Assembly (NCBI GenBank): GCA_045649415.1
Contig: JAZRPY010000005.1
Span: 1 to 64,000 of the forward strand
DNA: 64,000 nucleotides
Source of the DNA: CAKSQL01 sp045649415
GTDB taxonomy: Bacteria; Bacillota; Clostridia; UBA1381
Direction of reading: 5' to 3'
In this document: positions 24,728 through 33,990 of the stretch, piece after piece
Layout of the letters: every line of letters starts with the position of its first letter
Numbering within the stretch: position 1 is the stretch's first letter
Position numbers and translations under genes: made by a program
Notes under the pieces: generated by a model
Seen by the model: only the letters and a program-made list of their open reading frames with translations
Told to the model about the DNA's origin: nothing
Database searches by the model: none

Positions 24728-25633
24728 TCAATTTGATTTAACATTCTTTACTATTGCTCCTACATTGTCTATTCCCACAACATCCACAGTCCATTTATTT
24801 TCTCCTGTTTCGAATACCTCGGTCATAGCACTTTTGAAGCTATCACTTATATTTTTGTCTATTATAGAAAGGATGGTTGGTCCTGAGCCACTTAAAAATG
24901 TTGCTTTTGCTCCATTTTTATAGGTGGTATCAAAAATCTTTTCCATATCCTCAATATAACCTTTACGATAGGGTTGATGGATTAAGTCCTCAACTCCGAG
25001 CCTCAGATTATCAAAATCACCTGTGGCAAGGCATACAGAGAGCCATGATGCTCTTGAAATATTATGTACTGCATCCTTTAGTGGCACCTTTTCAGGCAAT
25101 ATCTTTCTCGATTTTCTTGTTGCCACAATAAAATCAGGTGTCATCACTGCATATTTTAAACTTGGTGGAAGCTTTATGCTTTTATAATAAGTTTTCCCAT
25201 TATCCCTCACCGACACACAAAACCCACCAAAAAGTGCAGGAACAACATTATCAGGATGCCCCTCAATATCCACTGCTATTTCCAATAATTCCTGATATGA
25301 TAACTTTCTGCCTGAAATTATATTCGCTGCAAGAAGTCCACCTATTATACAAGCACTGCTACTGCCAAGACCTCTGGTCATTGGTATGTCACTATTTTGA
25401 GTAATCTTTATTCCTTTTTTCTCATACCCCGTCTTTTCAAAAACTCTGTTTATTGCCCTGAAAATCAGGTTGTTTTCGTTTTTGGGAATGTACTCTTTAT
25501 TCTCATTTACTATCCAAAGTCCTTTTTCAATTTCCTCCACACGAATTGTGTTGTACTTTGCCAATGCAATCCCCATTGTGTCAAACCCGGCGCCCATATT
25601 TGCACTGGTAGCCGGTACTATTACCTCTACCAT
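24728..25633 (-). CDS. thrB: Homoserine kinase
   Basis: GHMP-family kinase, 301 aa, making O-phosphohomoserine. PATSANMGAGFDTMG lies at the N terminus and the ATP loop is TRGLGSSSACIIGGLLAAN (near 88). The third motif is AKATFLSGSGPTILSI (near 252). The start shares one base with the hom stop (TAATG), so translation is coupled. No threonine synthase gene is in the window. Confidence 0.94.
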   Translation of the reverse strand: MVEVIVPATSANMGAGFDTMGIALAKYNTIRVEEIEKGLWIVNENKEYIPKNENNLIFRAINRVFEKTGYEKKGIKITQNSDIPMTRGLGSSSACIIGGLLAANIISGRKLSYQELLEIAVDIEGHPDNVVPALFGGFCVSVRDNGKTYYKSIKLPPSLKYAVMTPDFIVATRKSRKILPEKVPLKDAVHNISRASWLSVCLATGDFDNLRLGVEDLIHQPYRKGYIEDMEKIFDTTYKNGAKATFLSGSGPTILSIIDKNISDSFKSAMTEVFETGENKWTVDVVGIDNVGAIVKNVKSN

Positions 25634-26835
25634 TATGCCTCCAATATTCTTATAACTGACAAACTGCCGCCTAATTTTTCCAATTTAACCTCAAGCTCTG
25701 ATTGCTGAATCTCAGGTGTGACAAACACAACCCCATCAGAGTTATCAATAATTTTTGCCTTATCAAAGTATTTTAAGACCTCGTCTTTATTATTATTTAC
25801 CCTCACAAAATACTCTGCTTTTGCCTTTTGATTGTCCCTCATAATATCCTTTGCTGGTGCATCCCAATTTATATTATGCTTTTCCTTGCCAATGTGTTTT
25901 ACACAATCAATAATATCGGCAACCACAGCCGATGCAGTTGCTTCCTTTCCTGCGCCTCTGCCGTAGAACATTGCATCCCCAAGTGAATCTCCTGTTACCA
26001 AAACTGCATTAAACACATCCGAAACACTTGCAAGTGGGGATTTTTTATTTATAAGCATTGGTCTTACCATTACAAGAATTTCACCATTTTCATCGCATTC
26101 AGAATAGCCAATCAATTTTATTACGCTATCTAATTTTTCTGCATACTTAACATCCTCTGATGAAATTTTGGTTATTCCCTCTGTTGGAATATCGTTATAG
26201 TCAACATATTTTCCCCATGCAAGAGAGGATAAAATTGCAATCTTTCTGCAAGCATCATACCCCTCCACATCTGCAGCAGGATTTCTTTCAGCATAACCCA
26301 ACTCCTGTGCATTCTTCAATGCCTCATCAAAGGATTTGGAATTTTCAAACATCTGGGTTAAGATATAGTTTGTTGTGCCATTCAATATTCCTGCAATTCT
26401 CTCAATATCATTAGATAAAAGACAGCTTGACATTGGTCTTATAATCGGTATTCCACCACCAACACTTGCCTCAAACAAGTAGTTTACATCATTATCCTTT
26501 GCTAATTTCAAAAGCTCAGGTCCATAGGTTGCAACAAGTTCTTTATTAGAAGTAACAACACTTTTTCCTGACATCAAAAGCTCACGGGTAAACTCGTAAG
26601 CAGGGTGCAAGCCTCCCATTGCCTCTGCAACAACAACTATGTTTTTGTTATTCTTTATCTCTTCAAATTCCTTTGTAAATAACTCTTCAGCCTCATGACC
26701 TTTAAAGTCACGAATATCGAGAATTTTGGAAACCTTTATTTCTTCACCAATCTTATTTTTGAAGCCATGTTCTTGAATTATTTCCCAGACACCACTACCA
26801 ACGGTGCCGAATCCCATAATTGCAACCTCATACAT
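25633..26835 (-). CDS. hom: Homoserine dehydrogenase
   Basis: NAD(P)-dependent reduction of aspartate semialdehyde to homoserine, 400 aa. Rossmann motif GFGTVGSGV is at residues 8-16, SNKELVATYG near 100, and the substrate region ILNGTTNYILTQM near 147. The C-terminal regulatory part is short compared with members that carry a full ACT domain (about 430 aa). A separate ACT protein is encoded just upstream. Confidence 0.94.
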   Translation of the reverse strand: MYEVAIMGFGTVGSGVWEIIQEHGFKNKIGEEIKVSKILDIRDFKGHEAEELFTKEFEEIKNNKNIVVVAEAMGGLHPAYEFTRELLMSGKSVVTSNKELVATYGPELLKLAKDNDVNYLFEASVGGGIPIIRPMSSCLLSNDIERIAGILNGTTNYILTQMFENSKSFDEALKNAQELGYAERNPAADVEGYDACRKIAILSSLAWGKYVDYNDIPTEGITKISSEDVKYAEKLDSVIKLIGYSECDENGEILVMVRPMLINKKSPLASVSDVFNAVLVTGDSLGDAMFYGRGAGKEATASAVVADIIDCVKHIGKEKHNINWDAPAKDIMRDNQKAKAEYFVRVNNNKDEVLKYFDKAKIIDNSDGVVFVTPEIQQSELEVKLEKLGGSLSVIRILEA

Positions 26836-26858
26836 TTTTTATAATCCACCTTTTTATA

Positions 26859-27296
26859 TTATTTCATTGCTAAGATACTTACTTTATTAACACCATATAT
26901 CCTTGAAAGATTTAAAACAAGCTCCTCACTATCAATTATCATATTCTCCGTTTCAATCGAAATGGTTAGATTTGCAATTGAATTTACAGGGATATTTTGA
27001 TTTATTGTTAGCACATTTGTTTTATAGCTTGCAAGAACTGTTAATATATCGGACAGCACTCCTGATATATCCTCCAAAGTAAAGCCTAATGTGAGCATTT
27101 TATCACGCTTTGCATCATTATATGAGAAAACATAATTCTTATATTTATAAAATGCAGTTCTGCTTATATTTGCCTTTTTTAGCGCTTCACTTATCGTTTT
27201 ACATTTTCCTGATGCAAAGTAGTTTTTAGCCTCAACTACCTTTACAAAGACCTCAGGTGCCACCTCTGAATTAACCAACAAAAAAGATTCTTTCAT
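26859..27296 (-). CDS. ACT domain protein (PheB/UPF0735 type)
   Basis: 145 aa from the ATG at 27296, which has a near-perfect GAGGAGG ribosome binding site. An N-terminal segment with helix-turn-helix character (KTISEALKKANISRTAFYKYKNYVF, split as about residues 35-60) is followed by one ACT domain (about 70-145) ending YGVNKVSILAMK. It leads ACT-hom-thrB-lysC. It is likely an amino-acid-responsive regulator of this pathway; that role is inferred from context. Confidence 0.8.
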   Translation of the reverse strand: MKESFLLVNSEVAPEVFVKVVEAKNYFASGKCKTISEALKKANISRTAFYKYKNYVFSYNDAKRDKMLTLGFTLEDISGVLSDILTVLASYKTNVLTINQNIPVNSIANLTISIETENMIIDSEELVLNLSRIYGVNKVSILAMK

Positions 27297-27358
27297 AAGT
27301 GCCTCCTCAAAGCGTTTTTGTACTCCTTGCGCGTACAACTGTATTTCCGTTATAATAT

Positions 27359-27387
27359 ATAATATCATAACATATAGATAAAGTCAA
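27359..27387 (-). promoter_or_regulatory. Threonine operon promoter
   Basis: TTGACT (complement of 27382-27387), 17-bp spacer, TATTAT (complement of 27359-27364). Confidence 0.65.
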
Positions 27388-27457
27388 CAAAATTTAAGTA
27401 GATTTTATAAGTGTTTTACTATTTAATTTTGTACAATTTGCCTATTTTTATTAAATT

Positions 27458-27488
27458 AAAAGCCCTTCTTTAAAAAAGAAAGGCTTTT
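27458..27488 (-). terminator. Terminator after recD2
   Basis: AAAAGCC...GGCTTTT stem of about 13 bp immediately beyond the recD2 stop, followed by T-rich sequence on the minus strand. Confidence 0.75.
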
Positions 27489-27491
27489 ATC

Positions 27492-29729
27492 TTAAACATC
27501 AAAGGATGTTTTTGTTATTTTTACCATTGTTTTTAATCTGTCACTTAACCCTGTGTATCTTTTTTTCATATCTGCTCCCGATACCATTCTCATAATTGAT
27601 GCCTCACTTCCTACAAGAACCACCATAGCTTTTGCACGGGTAACTGCAGTATATAATAGATTTTTGCACATAAGTGCAGGTGGAAAATTGCAGGCAGGAA
27701 TAATCACCACAGGAAATTCACTTCCCTGACTTTTGTGAACTGTCACAGCGTATGCCAAGTCAAGCTCGTCTAAGTATGCAAACTGATATTCCACCTCTTT
27801 ATCCTCATCAAAAATAATCACCATCATTTTGTTTTTGGTGGAAATTTCTGCAATAATACCCATATCTCCATTGAATATACCCATTCCATGCTCACCATTT
27901 TTACGGAGCCACGGAATATCATAGTTATTCTTAGTCTGCATAACCTTATCCCCAACTCTGAAAACATTGGTTCCATAGCTATACTCCATTTTTAAATCGC
28001 TGTGTGGATTTATGGCATCCTGAAGCATTTGGTTCAACTTCACAGTTCCCACTTCTCCTCTTTTTGACGGAGATAAAATCTGAATTGATGAAACGGGGTC
28101 AATTCCATAGCTTTTTGGAAGTCTGTTCACAAACAAATCTGCAATTGTTGTTCGTACCTCTTCAATATTTTTTCTTTTCAGGAAGAAAAAGTCCTTGTTT
28201 TTAGCATCAAGCTCGGGCATTTCTCCATGGTTGATTTTGTGTGCATTAACAACAATCAGGCTTTCCTCTGCCTGTCTGAAAATCTGTTCAAGCCTGATAA
28301 CAGGGATTATGTCTGAGTCGATTATATCCTTTAAAACATTTCCTGCTCCCACCGACGGAAGCTGATCTGCATCACCACAAAGGATAATTCTTGCTCCACC
28401 CTTTATTGCTCTTAAAAAGGCATACATAAGCTGAACATCCACCATACTTACTTCATCTACAATAACCACATCTGCAGTAAGTGGATTTCTCTCGTCATGA
28501 GTGAACCTGTTTTCACTATCAGGAACCACTCCCAAAAGCCTGTGAATAGTTTTTGCATCATACCCTGTCAGCTCACTCATTCTCTTTGCAGCTCTCCCTG
28601 TCGGTGCTGCCAATGCAATGGAAAGGTTAAGCCTTTCCATAATTTTAATTATAGCATTTATTGTGGTGGTTTTTCCCGTTCCCGGACCACCCGTAATCAC
28701 AGTACAGCTTGAATCAAGTGCAGTTATTACTGCCCTCCTCTGCTCATATGCAAGAGTTATATTCTCCTCTTTTTCAATTTCATCAATTGTTTTTTTAGCA
28801 TCTTCCCTTGTCATATTGAATTTCTGCTCTGTAAGACTCATTGATGCAAGCCTTCGTGCTATATACTCCTCTGCCGACATAAAGTATGTGAGATAGCAAG
28901 CATCTGTTCCGTCCACATCCTCTATATATAGCTCGTGTCTTAGCATCAGAGTACTTATAGCATTTTCCACTTCAATTTCCGTCACATTAAGGTTATATGC
29001 TGCATCCTCAACAAGCAGTGCCTTTGGAAGATATGTATGTCCTGAAATATATCCTGCTGAGCTTAAAATAAACTTAACTCCTGCAGTGAGTCGATCCATA
29101 CTATTCTTACTTATCCCCATAACGAATGCAATATTATCAGCAGTTTTAAAGCTTATTCCGTCAACTCTGTCTGCCAGCAGATAGGGATTTTTCTTTATTA
29201 TTTCTATTGCATCATTTCCAAACACCTTATATATTTTCAAAGCCATATTTGCAGATACTCCGTACTGCTGAAGGAACATAACTATTCCCTGTACTGCCTG
29301 AAGCTTAAAGAACGCCTCACCTATCTCCTCGGCTTTTTTCTTGGAAATTCCACTCACCTCTGCCATTCTCATAGGTTCGTTAAGCATAACATTCAAGGTG
29401 TCATTACCGAATTTTTCAATAAGCTTTTTGGCAGTTGCCTCACGGACACCTTTAACAATTCCTGTTGCTAAATATTTGTATATTGCATTCTTATCCTTTG
29501 GAAGAATACTCTCATATCCCGAAACCTTGAATTGCTCACCATAATCAGGATGAGTTACCCACTCCCCCGTTAGCAAAAGACTGTCCCCTTCGTTTATGTA
29601 GGGCATATAGCCTGTGGCAACAAAATCTCCCTCTTCAACACTCTCTATTCCACAAACAGTGTATCCATTTTCGTCATTGGCAAAAATAATATCCGAAACT
29701 GTGCCTGAAATCTGAATACTGTTGCCCAT
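27492..29729 (-). CDS. recD2: ATP-dependent 5'-3' DNA helicase RecD2
   Basis: SF1B helicase, 745 aa from the ATG at 29729; a GTG at 29741 is also possible. An N-terminal OB-like domain and helix-hairpin-helix repeats (about 95-230) mark RecD2 rather than RecBCD-type RecD. Walker A is TGGPGTGKTTTINAI (near 348) and Walker B VIVDEVSMVD (near 425). The C-terminal UvrD-like motif TVHKSQGSEFPVVIIP lies near 660. It acts in DNA repair or replication without RecB and RecC. It follows the decarboxylase gene almost without gap. Confidence 0.93.
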   Translation of the reverse strand: MGNSIQISGTVSDIIFANDENGYTVCGIESVEEGDFVATGYMPYINEGDSLLLTGEWVTHPDYGEQFKVSGYESILPKDKNAIYKYLATGIVKGVREATAKKLIEKFGNDTLNVMLNEPMRMAEVSGISKKKAEEIGEAFFKLQAVQGIVMFLQQYGVSANMALKIYKVFGNDAIEIIKKNPYLLADRVDGISFKTADNIAFVMGISKNSMDRLTAGVKFILSSAGYISGHTYLPKALLVEDAAYNLNVTEIEVENAISTLMLRHELYIEDVDGTDACYLTYFMSAEEYIARRLASMSLTEQKFNMTREDAKKTIDEIEKEENITLAYEQRRAVITALDSSCTVITGGPGTGKTTTINAIIKIMERLNLSIALAAPTGRAAKRMSELTGYDAKTIHRLLGVVPDSENRFTHDERNPLTADVVIVDEVSMVDVQLMYAFLRAIKGGARIILCGDADQLPSVGAGNVLKDIIDSDIIPVIRLEQIFRQAEESLIVVNAHKINHGEMPELDAKNKDFFFLKRKNIEEVRTTIADLFVNRLPKSYGIDPVSSIQILSPSKRGEVGTVKLNQMLQDAINPHSDLKMEYSYGTNVFRVGDKVMQTKNNYDIPWLRKNGEHGMGIFNGDMGIIAEISTKNKMMVIIFDEDKEVEYQFAYLDELDLAYAVTVHKSQGSEFPVVIIPACNFPPALMCKNLLYTAVTRAKAMVVLVGSEASIMRMVSGADMKKRYTGLSDRLKTMVKITKTSFDV

Positions 29730-29730
29730 A

Positions 29731-31143
29731 CTATTTTTCACCCTCTTTTACCACATTTATTTTTCCTTTCGTTACTCCAAAAAGCTCTTTTTTCTGCTCT
29801 TCAAGTCTGCAAATGTATTTGATTATATCTTTGTTAATTCTCTCCCCGGGCATTAAAACCGGAATCCCGGGTGGATATGGAATAACTGAGTTTTTTGCAA
29901 TCCTATTTTCTGCAGCCTTTATATCCACCATCTCACCTTCTGAATAAAAGGCTTCTGAAGGAGTTATTCCTACCTCTGCCAATGGCAATATAAAACTCTC
30001 TTTTTTGTTCTTCTTTTCTACACTCTTTAATATTGTCCCCAACGCCATTTTTAAAGTTTTGAACTCCTCGTCTGTGTTCCATGGGGACAGTAAAAATAAG
30101 CAGGCGTTTTCTTCCCACATCTCCAAATCTATTTTATATTCACTGTTGAGTCTTTCTGCTAATTCTTTTCCTGACATTTTAAGCTGTGACAAATTCACAA
30201 GAATTCTTGATTGGTCAATATCTGAAAAATTATATTTTCCAACCCAACTTTTATCAGGAGAAATTGCAAGGTCTTTTAGCTCTTTTCTTATTTCGTCTGC
30301 ATTTAATATTACTCTTTCCCAGTTAGCTTCACCATTCTTTTCATCCTCCATCCACGAAAGCTCCATTGCCGCAACCATCGGATAGGACGGGCTTGTGGTC
30401 TGGAAAAAGGAATAACATTCTATTATTCTTTTCATATCCACATACCCTCTTTTAATATGCAAAAGTCCTGTCTGATTTGGTGAATTCAATGTTTTATGCA
30501 GACTCTGTACTGACATATCTGCTCCCATTTGAATAGCCCTTTTGGGAAGCACCTTCTTTCCAAAATGAACTCCGTGTGCCTCATCCACAAGCAAGGGTAT
30601 ATTATATTTATGTGCAAGTCGGGATATTCCTTCAACATCTGCCACCAAGCCATAATATGTAGGGGATGTGATTAAAATTGCAGACACCTTTTCCCTTGAC
30701 AGAATACTTTCTATATCCTCTTTTGACACCACATCCGAAATCCCGAGCTCCTTTATAGCTTTGTTGTTAGTCCACACAGGTTCTATTCCTAATGTGATGC
30801 AAGCATTTATAACTGAGATATGGCAACTCCTGTCCACCAGAACCTTCTCACCTCTGTTGCAAGTACTCATAAGCATAGTGAATATTCCTGAGGTTGAACC
30901 ATTCACAAGATAAAAGCTTTTGTCGGCTTTATAATACTCTGCCATTTTATTAAGGCTCTCTGCCAAAGTCTTTTTCGGGTTATGAAGATTTTCAGTGTCC
31001 TCAAGCTCAGTAACATCTAAGTCAAAAAACTTTTGTTTTAGTTCATCTTCAATCCCTCTCCCATTTTTATGTCCAGGCATGGCAAAGGAAATTTTATTTT
31101 TTTTGTTGTAGTCTAAAAGAATGTCTATTATTCTTTTTCCCAT
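29731..31143 (-). CDS. Orn/Lys/Arg decarboxylase family protein
   Basis: PLP-dependent fold-I enzyme, 470 aa from the ATG at 31143, where AAGGAGG gives a clear start. MPGHKNGRG lies near residue 22, the cofactor Asp in LLVDEAHGVHFG near 205 and the PLP lysine in QSLHKTLNSPNQTG near 235. A C-terminal decarboxylase domain with PPGIPVLMPGE follows. The length is that of the short SpeA/YaaO-type group. The substrate (arginine, lysine or ornithine) cannot be settled by eye, though the role would be polyamine synthesis or acid/pH balance. Confidence 0.88.
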   Translation of the reverse strand: MGKRIIDILLDYNKKNKISFAMPGHKNGRGIEDELKQKFFDLDVTELEDTENLHNPKKTLAESLNKMAEYYKADKSFYLVNGSTSGIFTMLMSTCNRGEKVLVDRSCHISVINACITLGIEPVWTNNKAIKELGISDVVSKEDIESILSREKVSAILITSPTYYGLVADVEGISRLAHKYNIPLLVDEAHGVHFGKKVLPKRAIQMGADMSVQSLHKTLNSPNQTGLLHIKRGYVDMKRIIECYSFFQTTSPSYPMVAAMELSWMEDEKNGEANWERVILNADEIRKELKDLAISPDKSWVGKYNFSDIDQSRILVNLSQLKMSGKELAERLNSEYKIDLEMWEENACLFLLSPWNTDEEFKTLKMALGTILKSVEKKNKKESFILPLAEVGITPSEAFYSEGEMVDIKAAENRIAKNSVIPYPPGIPVLMPGERINKDIIKYICRLEEQKKELFGVTKGKINVVKEGEK

Positions 31144-31159
31144 TCCACACCCTCCTTTT

Positions 31160-31633
31160 TTATGCATTGACAGGCTTTGAAACATTCACCCATTCAATAA
31201 AATCTGAGTACTTTTCAAGCTCCTCAATTGTTAATTCGATAGCACTATTTGAGCTTCCACAGGCAGGAAAAACAGCTTTAAAGCGTTTTAGGGATTCATC
31301 AAGATAGACCTTCACACCCTCATTTACTGCAAATGGACACACTCCTCCCACTCCATGACCTATAAGCTCCTTGGCCTCATCAAAGGATAGCATTTTTGCT
31401 TTCTGCTTGAACTTTTCCTTGTATTTTGGATTGTCAATTTTTACATCTCCTGCAAGAACAATCAAAATAACATCATTATCCACATGGAAGGAAAGGGTTT
31501 TTGCAATTCTCTCCTCCTCACATCCTAGTGCCTTCGCAGCAAGCTCAACTGTTGCACTTGATACCTCAAATTCCTTTATTCTATCCTCTATACCAATTTT
31601 TTTAAAATACTCTCTTACCTTTTCTATTGCCAC
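31160..31633 (-). CDS. YbaK/EbsC-type aminoacyl-tRNA deacylase
   Basis: 157 aa, one YbaK/ProRS-editing domain, which hydrolyses misacylated tRNA. Signatures are AKTLSFHVDNDVILIVLAGD (split at about residues 42-62), GVGGVCPFAV near 92, and the terminal FKAVFPACGSSNSAIEL. It starts with GTG at 31633. It lies 16 bp upstream of the decarboxylase gene. Confidence 0.88.
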   Translation of the reverse strand: MAIEKVREYFKKIGIEDRIKEFEVSSATVELAAKALGCEEERIAKTLSFHVDNDVILIVLAGDVKIDNPKYKEKFKQKAKMLSFDEAKELIGHGVGGVCPFAVNEGVKVYLDESLKRFKAVFPACGSSNSAIELTIEELEKYSDFIEWVNVSKPVNA

Positions 31634-31728
31634 CTTTTTTACTCCTGACTTTTTATTTTAGCAATACTATTAGTATAAAATATTTTCTGTGAAAAGTCAA
31701 TTGTTTTAAGAGGTTAAAAAAAGAAAAA

Positions 31729-31749
31729 GGAACAGATTTTATCTGTTCC
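31729..31749 (-). terminator. Terminator after ribU
   Basis: GGAACAGAT / ATCTGTTCC stem followed by T-rich sequence on the minus strand. Confidence 0.75.
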
Positions 31750-31757
31750 AAAAATTC

Positions 31758-32309
31758 TTACAGTTTATTAACAAGGTGAGATATCTTTTTATAGATTATC
31801 ATCGTGAAAATTGAATTAGCACCTGCTTTAATAAGATTAAAAGGGATAAATACAGGTAAAAGCATCTCCACTACCATTTGTCTTTCAACTCCCATATACA
31901 CAGGGGTAACAATCACATTCCACAAAGTCATAGCCAATGCCATTGTTAAAGTTCCAATGGCCAGTGCAACAATGGCACTTTTTTTGGTTTTGTTTTTCTT
32001 ATATATATTTCCTGCCACTATAACAAAGGAGCCTGTGGAGAAAATATGCATCGCAATTCCCACTATTCCACTCCCTGCACTCACAGTAAAGCCTTGAACA
32101 AGACTCACTGCCACAGTGAGCAAAAATCCCCATAACGGGCCAAATAAAAATGTGCCTATAAATATTGGTATATCTGCAGGATCATACTCCAGAAAATGTG
32201 CTGTGGGAAAAATAGGAAAATGCACACACACCACCAATAATACCGATAATGCACCTAAAATTCCAAGTGTGGTCAGCTTTTTTGTTTTATTCACAATTTT
32301 ATACCCCAT
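31758..32309 (-). CDS. ribU: ECF transporter S component for riboflavin (RibU)
   Basis: 183 aa, about six transmembrane helices, the membrane substrate-binding subunit of an energy-coupling factor importer. FPIFPTAHFLEYDPADIP near residue 30-47 is the riboflavin-binding type loop, and GFLLTVAVSLVQGF follows. The FMN riboswitch directly upstream makes riboflavin the near-certain substrate. The EcfA/A'/T module is not in the window. The ATG at 32309 lacks a clear ribosome binding site; an in-frame GTG at 32294 with GGGG upstream is an alternative start. Confidence 0.92.
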   Translation of the reverse strand: MGYKIVNKTKKLTTLGILGALSVLLVVCVHFPIFPTAHFLEYDPADIPIFIGTFLFGPLWGFLLTVAVSLVQGFTVSAGSGIVGIAMHIFSTGSFVIVAGNIYKKNKTKKSAIVALAIGTLTMALAMTLWNVIVTPVYMGVERQMVVEMLLPVFIPFNLIKAGANSIFTMIIYKKISHLVNKL

Positions 32310-32323
32310 TTCAAATTAAATTA

Positions 32324-32366
32324 AAAAAATTGCCTTAAAATCAGAAATCTGTTTTAAGGCAATTTA
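32324..32366 (-). terminator. FMN riboswitch expression-platform terminator
   Basis: AAATTGCCTTAAAA / TTTTAAGGCAATTT stem then a T run on the minus strand. It lies between the FMN aptamer and ribU. Confidence 0.85.
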
Positions 32367-32391
32367 AAAATAGCATATTATATCCTTGTTT

Positions 32392-32513
32392 CTTCATCCG
32401 GACTCTACCGTTGGTCTGGGAATCACACCCAATCTGCCTTAAAATAAGACTCTCGGACTTAATGGAGAATAACTCCAATTACCGCCAGTGAGGAATTTCA
32501 CCTCGCCCTAAAA
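32392..32513 (-). ncRNA. FMN riboswitch (RFN element)
   Basis: On the minus strand the canonical blocks appear in order: AGGGCGAGGTGAAATTCC, CACTGGCGGTAA, AGTCCGAGAG, GATTGGGTGTGATTCCCA, GACCAACGGTAGAGTCCGGATGAAG. FMN binding would favour the terminator at 32324-32366 and shut off ribU. Confidence 0.96.
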
Positions 32514-32523
32514 CACTTAATAT

Positions 32524-32552
32524 ATTATATTCAAAATTATGTGGTTTGTCAA
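32524..32552 (-). promoter_or_regulatory. Promoter of the FMN riboswitch-ribU transcript
   Basis: Perfect TTGACA (complement of 32547-32552), 17-bp spacer, TATAAT (complement of 32524-32529). Confidence 0.8.
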
Positions 32553-32561
32553 TAGTGAAAA

Positions 32562-32681
32562 CTATTTCATAAATTTGTTTAAAAATAGCATAACAAGTAT
32601 CATTGCACCTGTACCTGCAAAAATCCCGAGCATTCCTTCTGCCATTATGGGCAGAGTTTGTATAAAGCTTTGTATATTCAT
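32562..32681 (-). CDS. 39-aa membrane protein, probable small subunit of a Na+-pumping decarboxylase
   Basis: A 39-residue ORF with AAGGAAG six bases before its ATG, 28 bp downstream of oadB. It has one transmembrane helix (MAEGMLGIFAGTGAMILVML, residues 13-32) and a short basic tail. Position and topology fit the gamma/OadG-like small subunits that hold decarboxylase complexes to the membrane. Known OadG proteins are about 80 aa with a soluble tail, so this is a minimal or different version; the role is inferred from its place. Confidence 0.6.
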   Translation of the reverse strand: MNIQSFIQTLPIMAEGMLGIFAGTGAMILVMLFLNKFMK

Positions 32682-32709
32682 AAAAATCTTCCTTTCCAAA
32701 ATCTACTTA

Positions 32710-33816
32710 TTAACCCATATGCTGAACAAGACTAAGAATAATTCCACCTGCTAAAACAGAGGCAATTTGTCCTGAAACATTTACGCCAATTGAATGCATT
32801 AAAAGGAAGTTTTGAGGATCTTCCTTAAGTCCCATCTTATGCACAACTCTCGCAGACATAGGGAATGCAGAAATTCCTGCTGCGCCAATCATTGGATTGA
32901 TTTTCTTTTTAAAGAACAAATTCAGGAACTTTGCAAAAATCACGCCACCGATAGTATCGAATATAAAGGCAACAAGACCTAATCCTATAATCATTAGTGT
33001 CTGGATGTTTAAAAAGGCTTCTGCCTGCATTTTTGAGGCAATTGTGATACCTAAAAGCAATGTAACAAGGTTTGCAAGCACCTTTTGTGCAGTTTCAGAC
33101 AAGGAATCCAGCACTCCACACTCACGGATTAAGTTTCCGAACATCAAAAATCCAATAAGTGCAACACTTGTTGGTGCAATAAGACCTGTTACAATGGTGA
33201 TAATTATAGGGAACAAAATCTTTGTTGTTTTTGATACTGAAACAGGCTCATATGGCATACGGATTAGTCTTTCCTTTTTGGTTGTGAAAAGCTTTATAAC
33301 AGGTGGCTGAACTATAGGCACCAACGCCATATATGAGTATGCTGCCACAATAATTGCACCAATATATTTAGAGCCAAGCTCGTTTGCAACAAATATGGAT
33401 GTTGGTCCGTCTGCTGCACCTATGATTGCAATTGAAGCGGCATCCTTGATGTCAAAACCAAGCAATGCAGCCATACTAAGTGTGAAGAATATTCCAAATT
33501 GTGCTGCAGCACCAAAAAGCATCAGTTTAGGATTGGAAAGCAATGGTCCGAAGTCTATCATTGCTCCGATACCTATGAACAAAAGCAAAGGAAACAGCTC
33601 ATTTGCTACACCTGCATTGAAAAGCGTATCCACTACCTCCTGTGCACCTGAGAAGGGCAGGTTCACTAATATTGCACCAAAGCCCATAGGCAGTAACAAG
33701 GTAGGCTCCATCTCCTTTTTAATGGCAAGATAAATAAGTATTCCACCGATCACCCACATAACAAGCATCTGCCAGTTTTCAAAAAGCTCAATAAAGTTAT
33801 TTGCTACCATTTCCAT
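32710..33816 (-). CDS. oadB: Sodium ion-translocating decarboxylase, beta subunit
   Basis: 368 aa polytopic membrane protein of the OadB/MmdB/GcdB family, which couples decarboxylation of a biotin-bound carboxyl group to Na+ export. Diagnostic stretches are LLLFIGIGAMIDFGPLLSNP (near 78), GAADGPTSIFVAN (near 135, with the Na+/H+ site Asp) and GAAGISAFPMSARVVHKMG (near 315). The alpha (carboxyltransferase) and biotin-carrier genes are absent here, so the substrate (oxaloacetate, methylmalonyl-CoA or glutaconyl-CoA) cannot be fixed. Upstream is a yybP-ykoY-type riboswitch. Confidence 0.92.
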   Translation of the reverse strand: MEMVANNFIELFENWQMLVMWVIGGILIYLAIKKEMEPTLLLPMGFGAILVNLPFSGAQEVVDTLFNAGVANELFPLLLFIGIGAMIDFGPLLSNPKLMLFGAAAQFGIFFTLSMAALLGFDIKDAASIAIIGAADGPTSIFVANELGSKYIGAIIVAAYSYMALVPIVQPPVIKLFTTKKERLIRMPYEPVSVSKTTKILFPIIITIVTGLIAPTSVALIGFLMFGNLIRECGVLDSLSETAQKVLANLVTLLLGITIASKMQAEAFLNIQTLMIIGLGLVAFIFDTIGGVIFAKFLNLFFKKKINPMIGAAGISAFPMSARVVHKMGLKEDPQNFLLMHSIGVNVSGQIASVLAGGIILSLVQHMG

Positions 33817-33866
33817 TTTTTATCAACCTCTCCTTAAAAATCGTCTTTGGGATTACTAAAAAAAAT

Positions 33867-33900
33867 AAGACTTTTATGATAATAGTATCATAAAAGTCTT
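33867..33900 (-). terminator. Riboswitch terminator upstream of oadB
   Basis: 15-bp perfect stem AAGACTTTTATGATA / TATCATAAAAGTCTT with a four-base loop and a U tract on the minus strand. Its 5' arm overlaps the 3' strand of the aptamer P1, the arrangement of an ON switch. Confidence 0.9.
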
Positions 33901-33983
33901 GCTATTTAATACATAAGCGGGTATGAATTCATACCGAATTGACGCTGATGTCACGAAAAAGCTCGCTAGCTACTCCCTTTTAT
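33890..33983 (-). ncRNA. yybP-ykoY-type (Mn2+) riboswitch aptamer
   Basis: On the minus strand: AAAAGGGAGTAGC, then GCGTCAATTCGG, a GTATGAATTCATAC hairpin, CCGC, and finally AAATAGCAAGACTTTTAT. These match the conserved blocks GGGGAGUAGC, GUCAAUUCG and UAGCAAGACCUUU of the yybP-ykoY class. P1 forms from AUAAAAG (complement of 33977-33983) and CUUUUAU (complement of 33890-33896). The identification is from remembered consensus, not a covariance search. Most members turn on Mn2+-export or Mn2+-related genes; here the gene is a Na+ pump subunit. Confidence 0.78.
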
Positions 33984-33990
33984 AGTTGGT

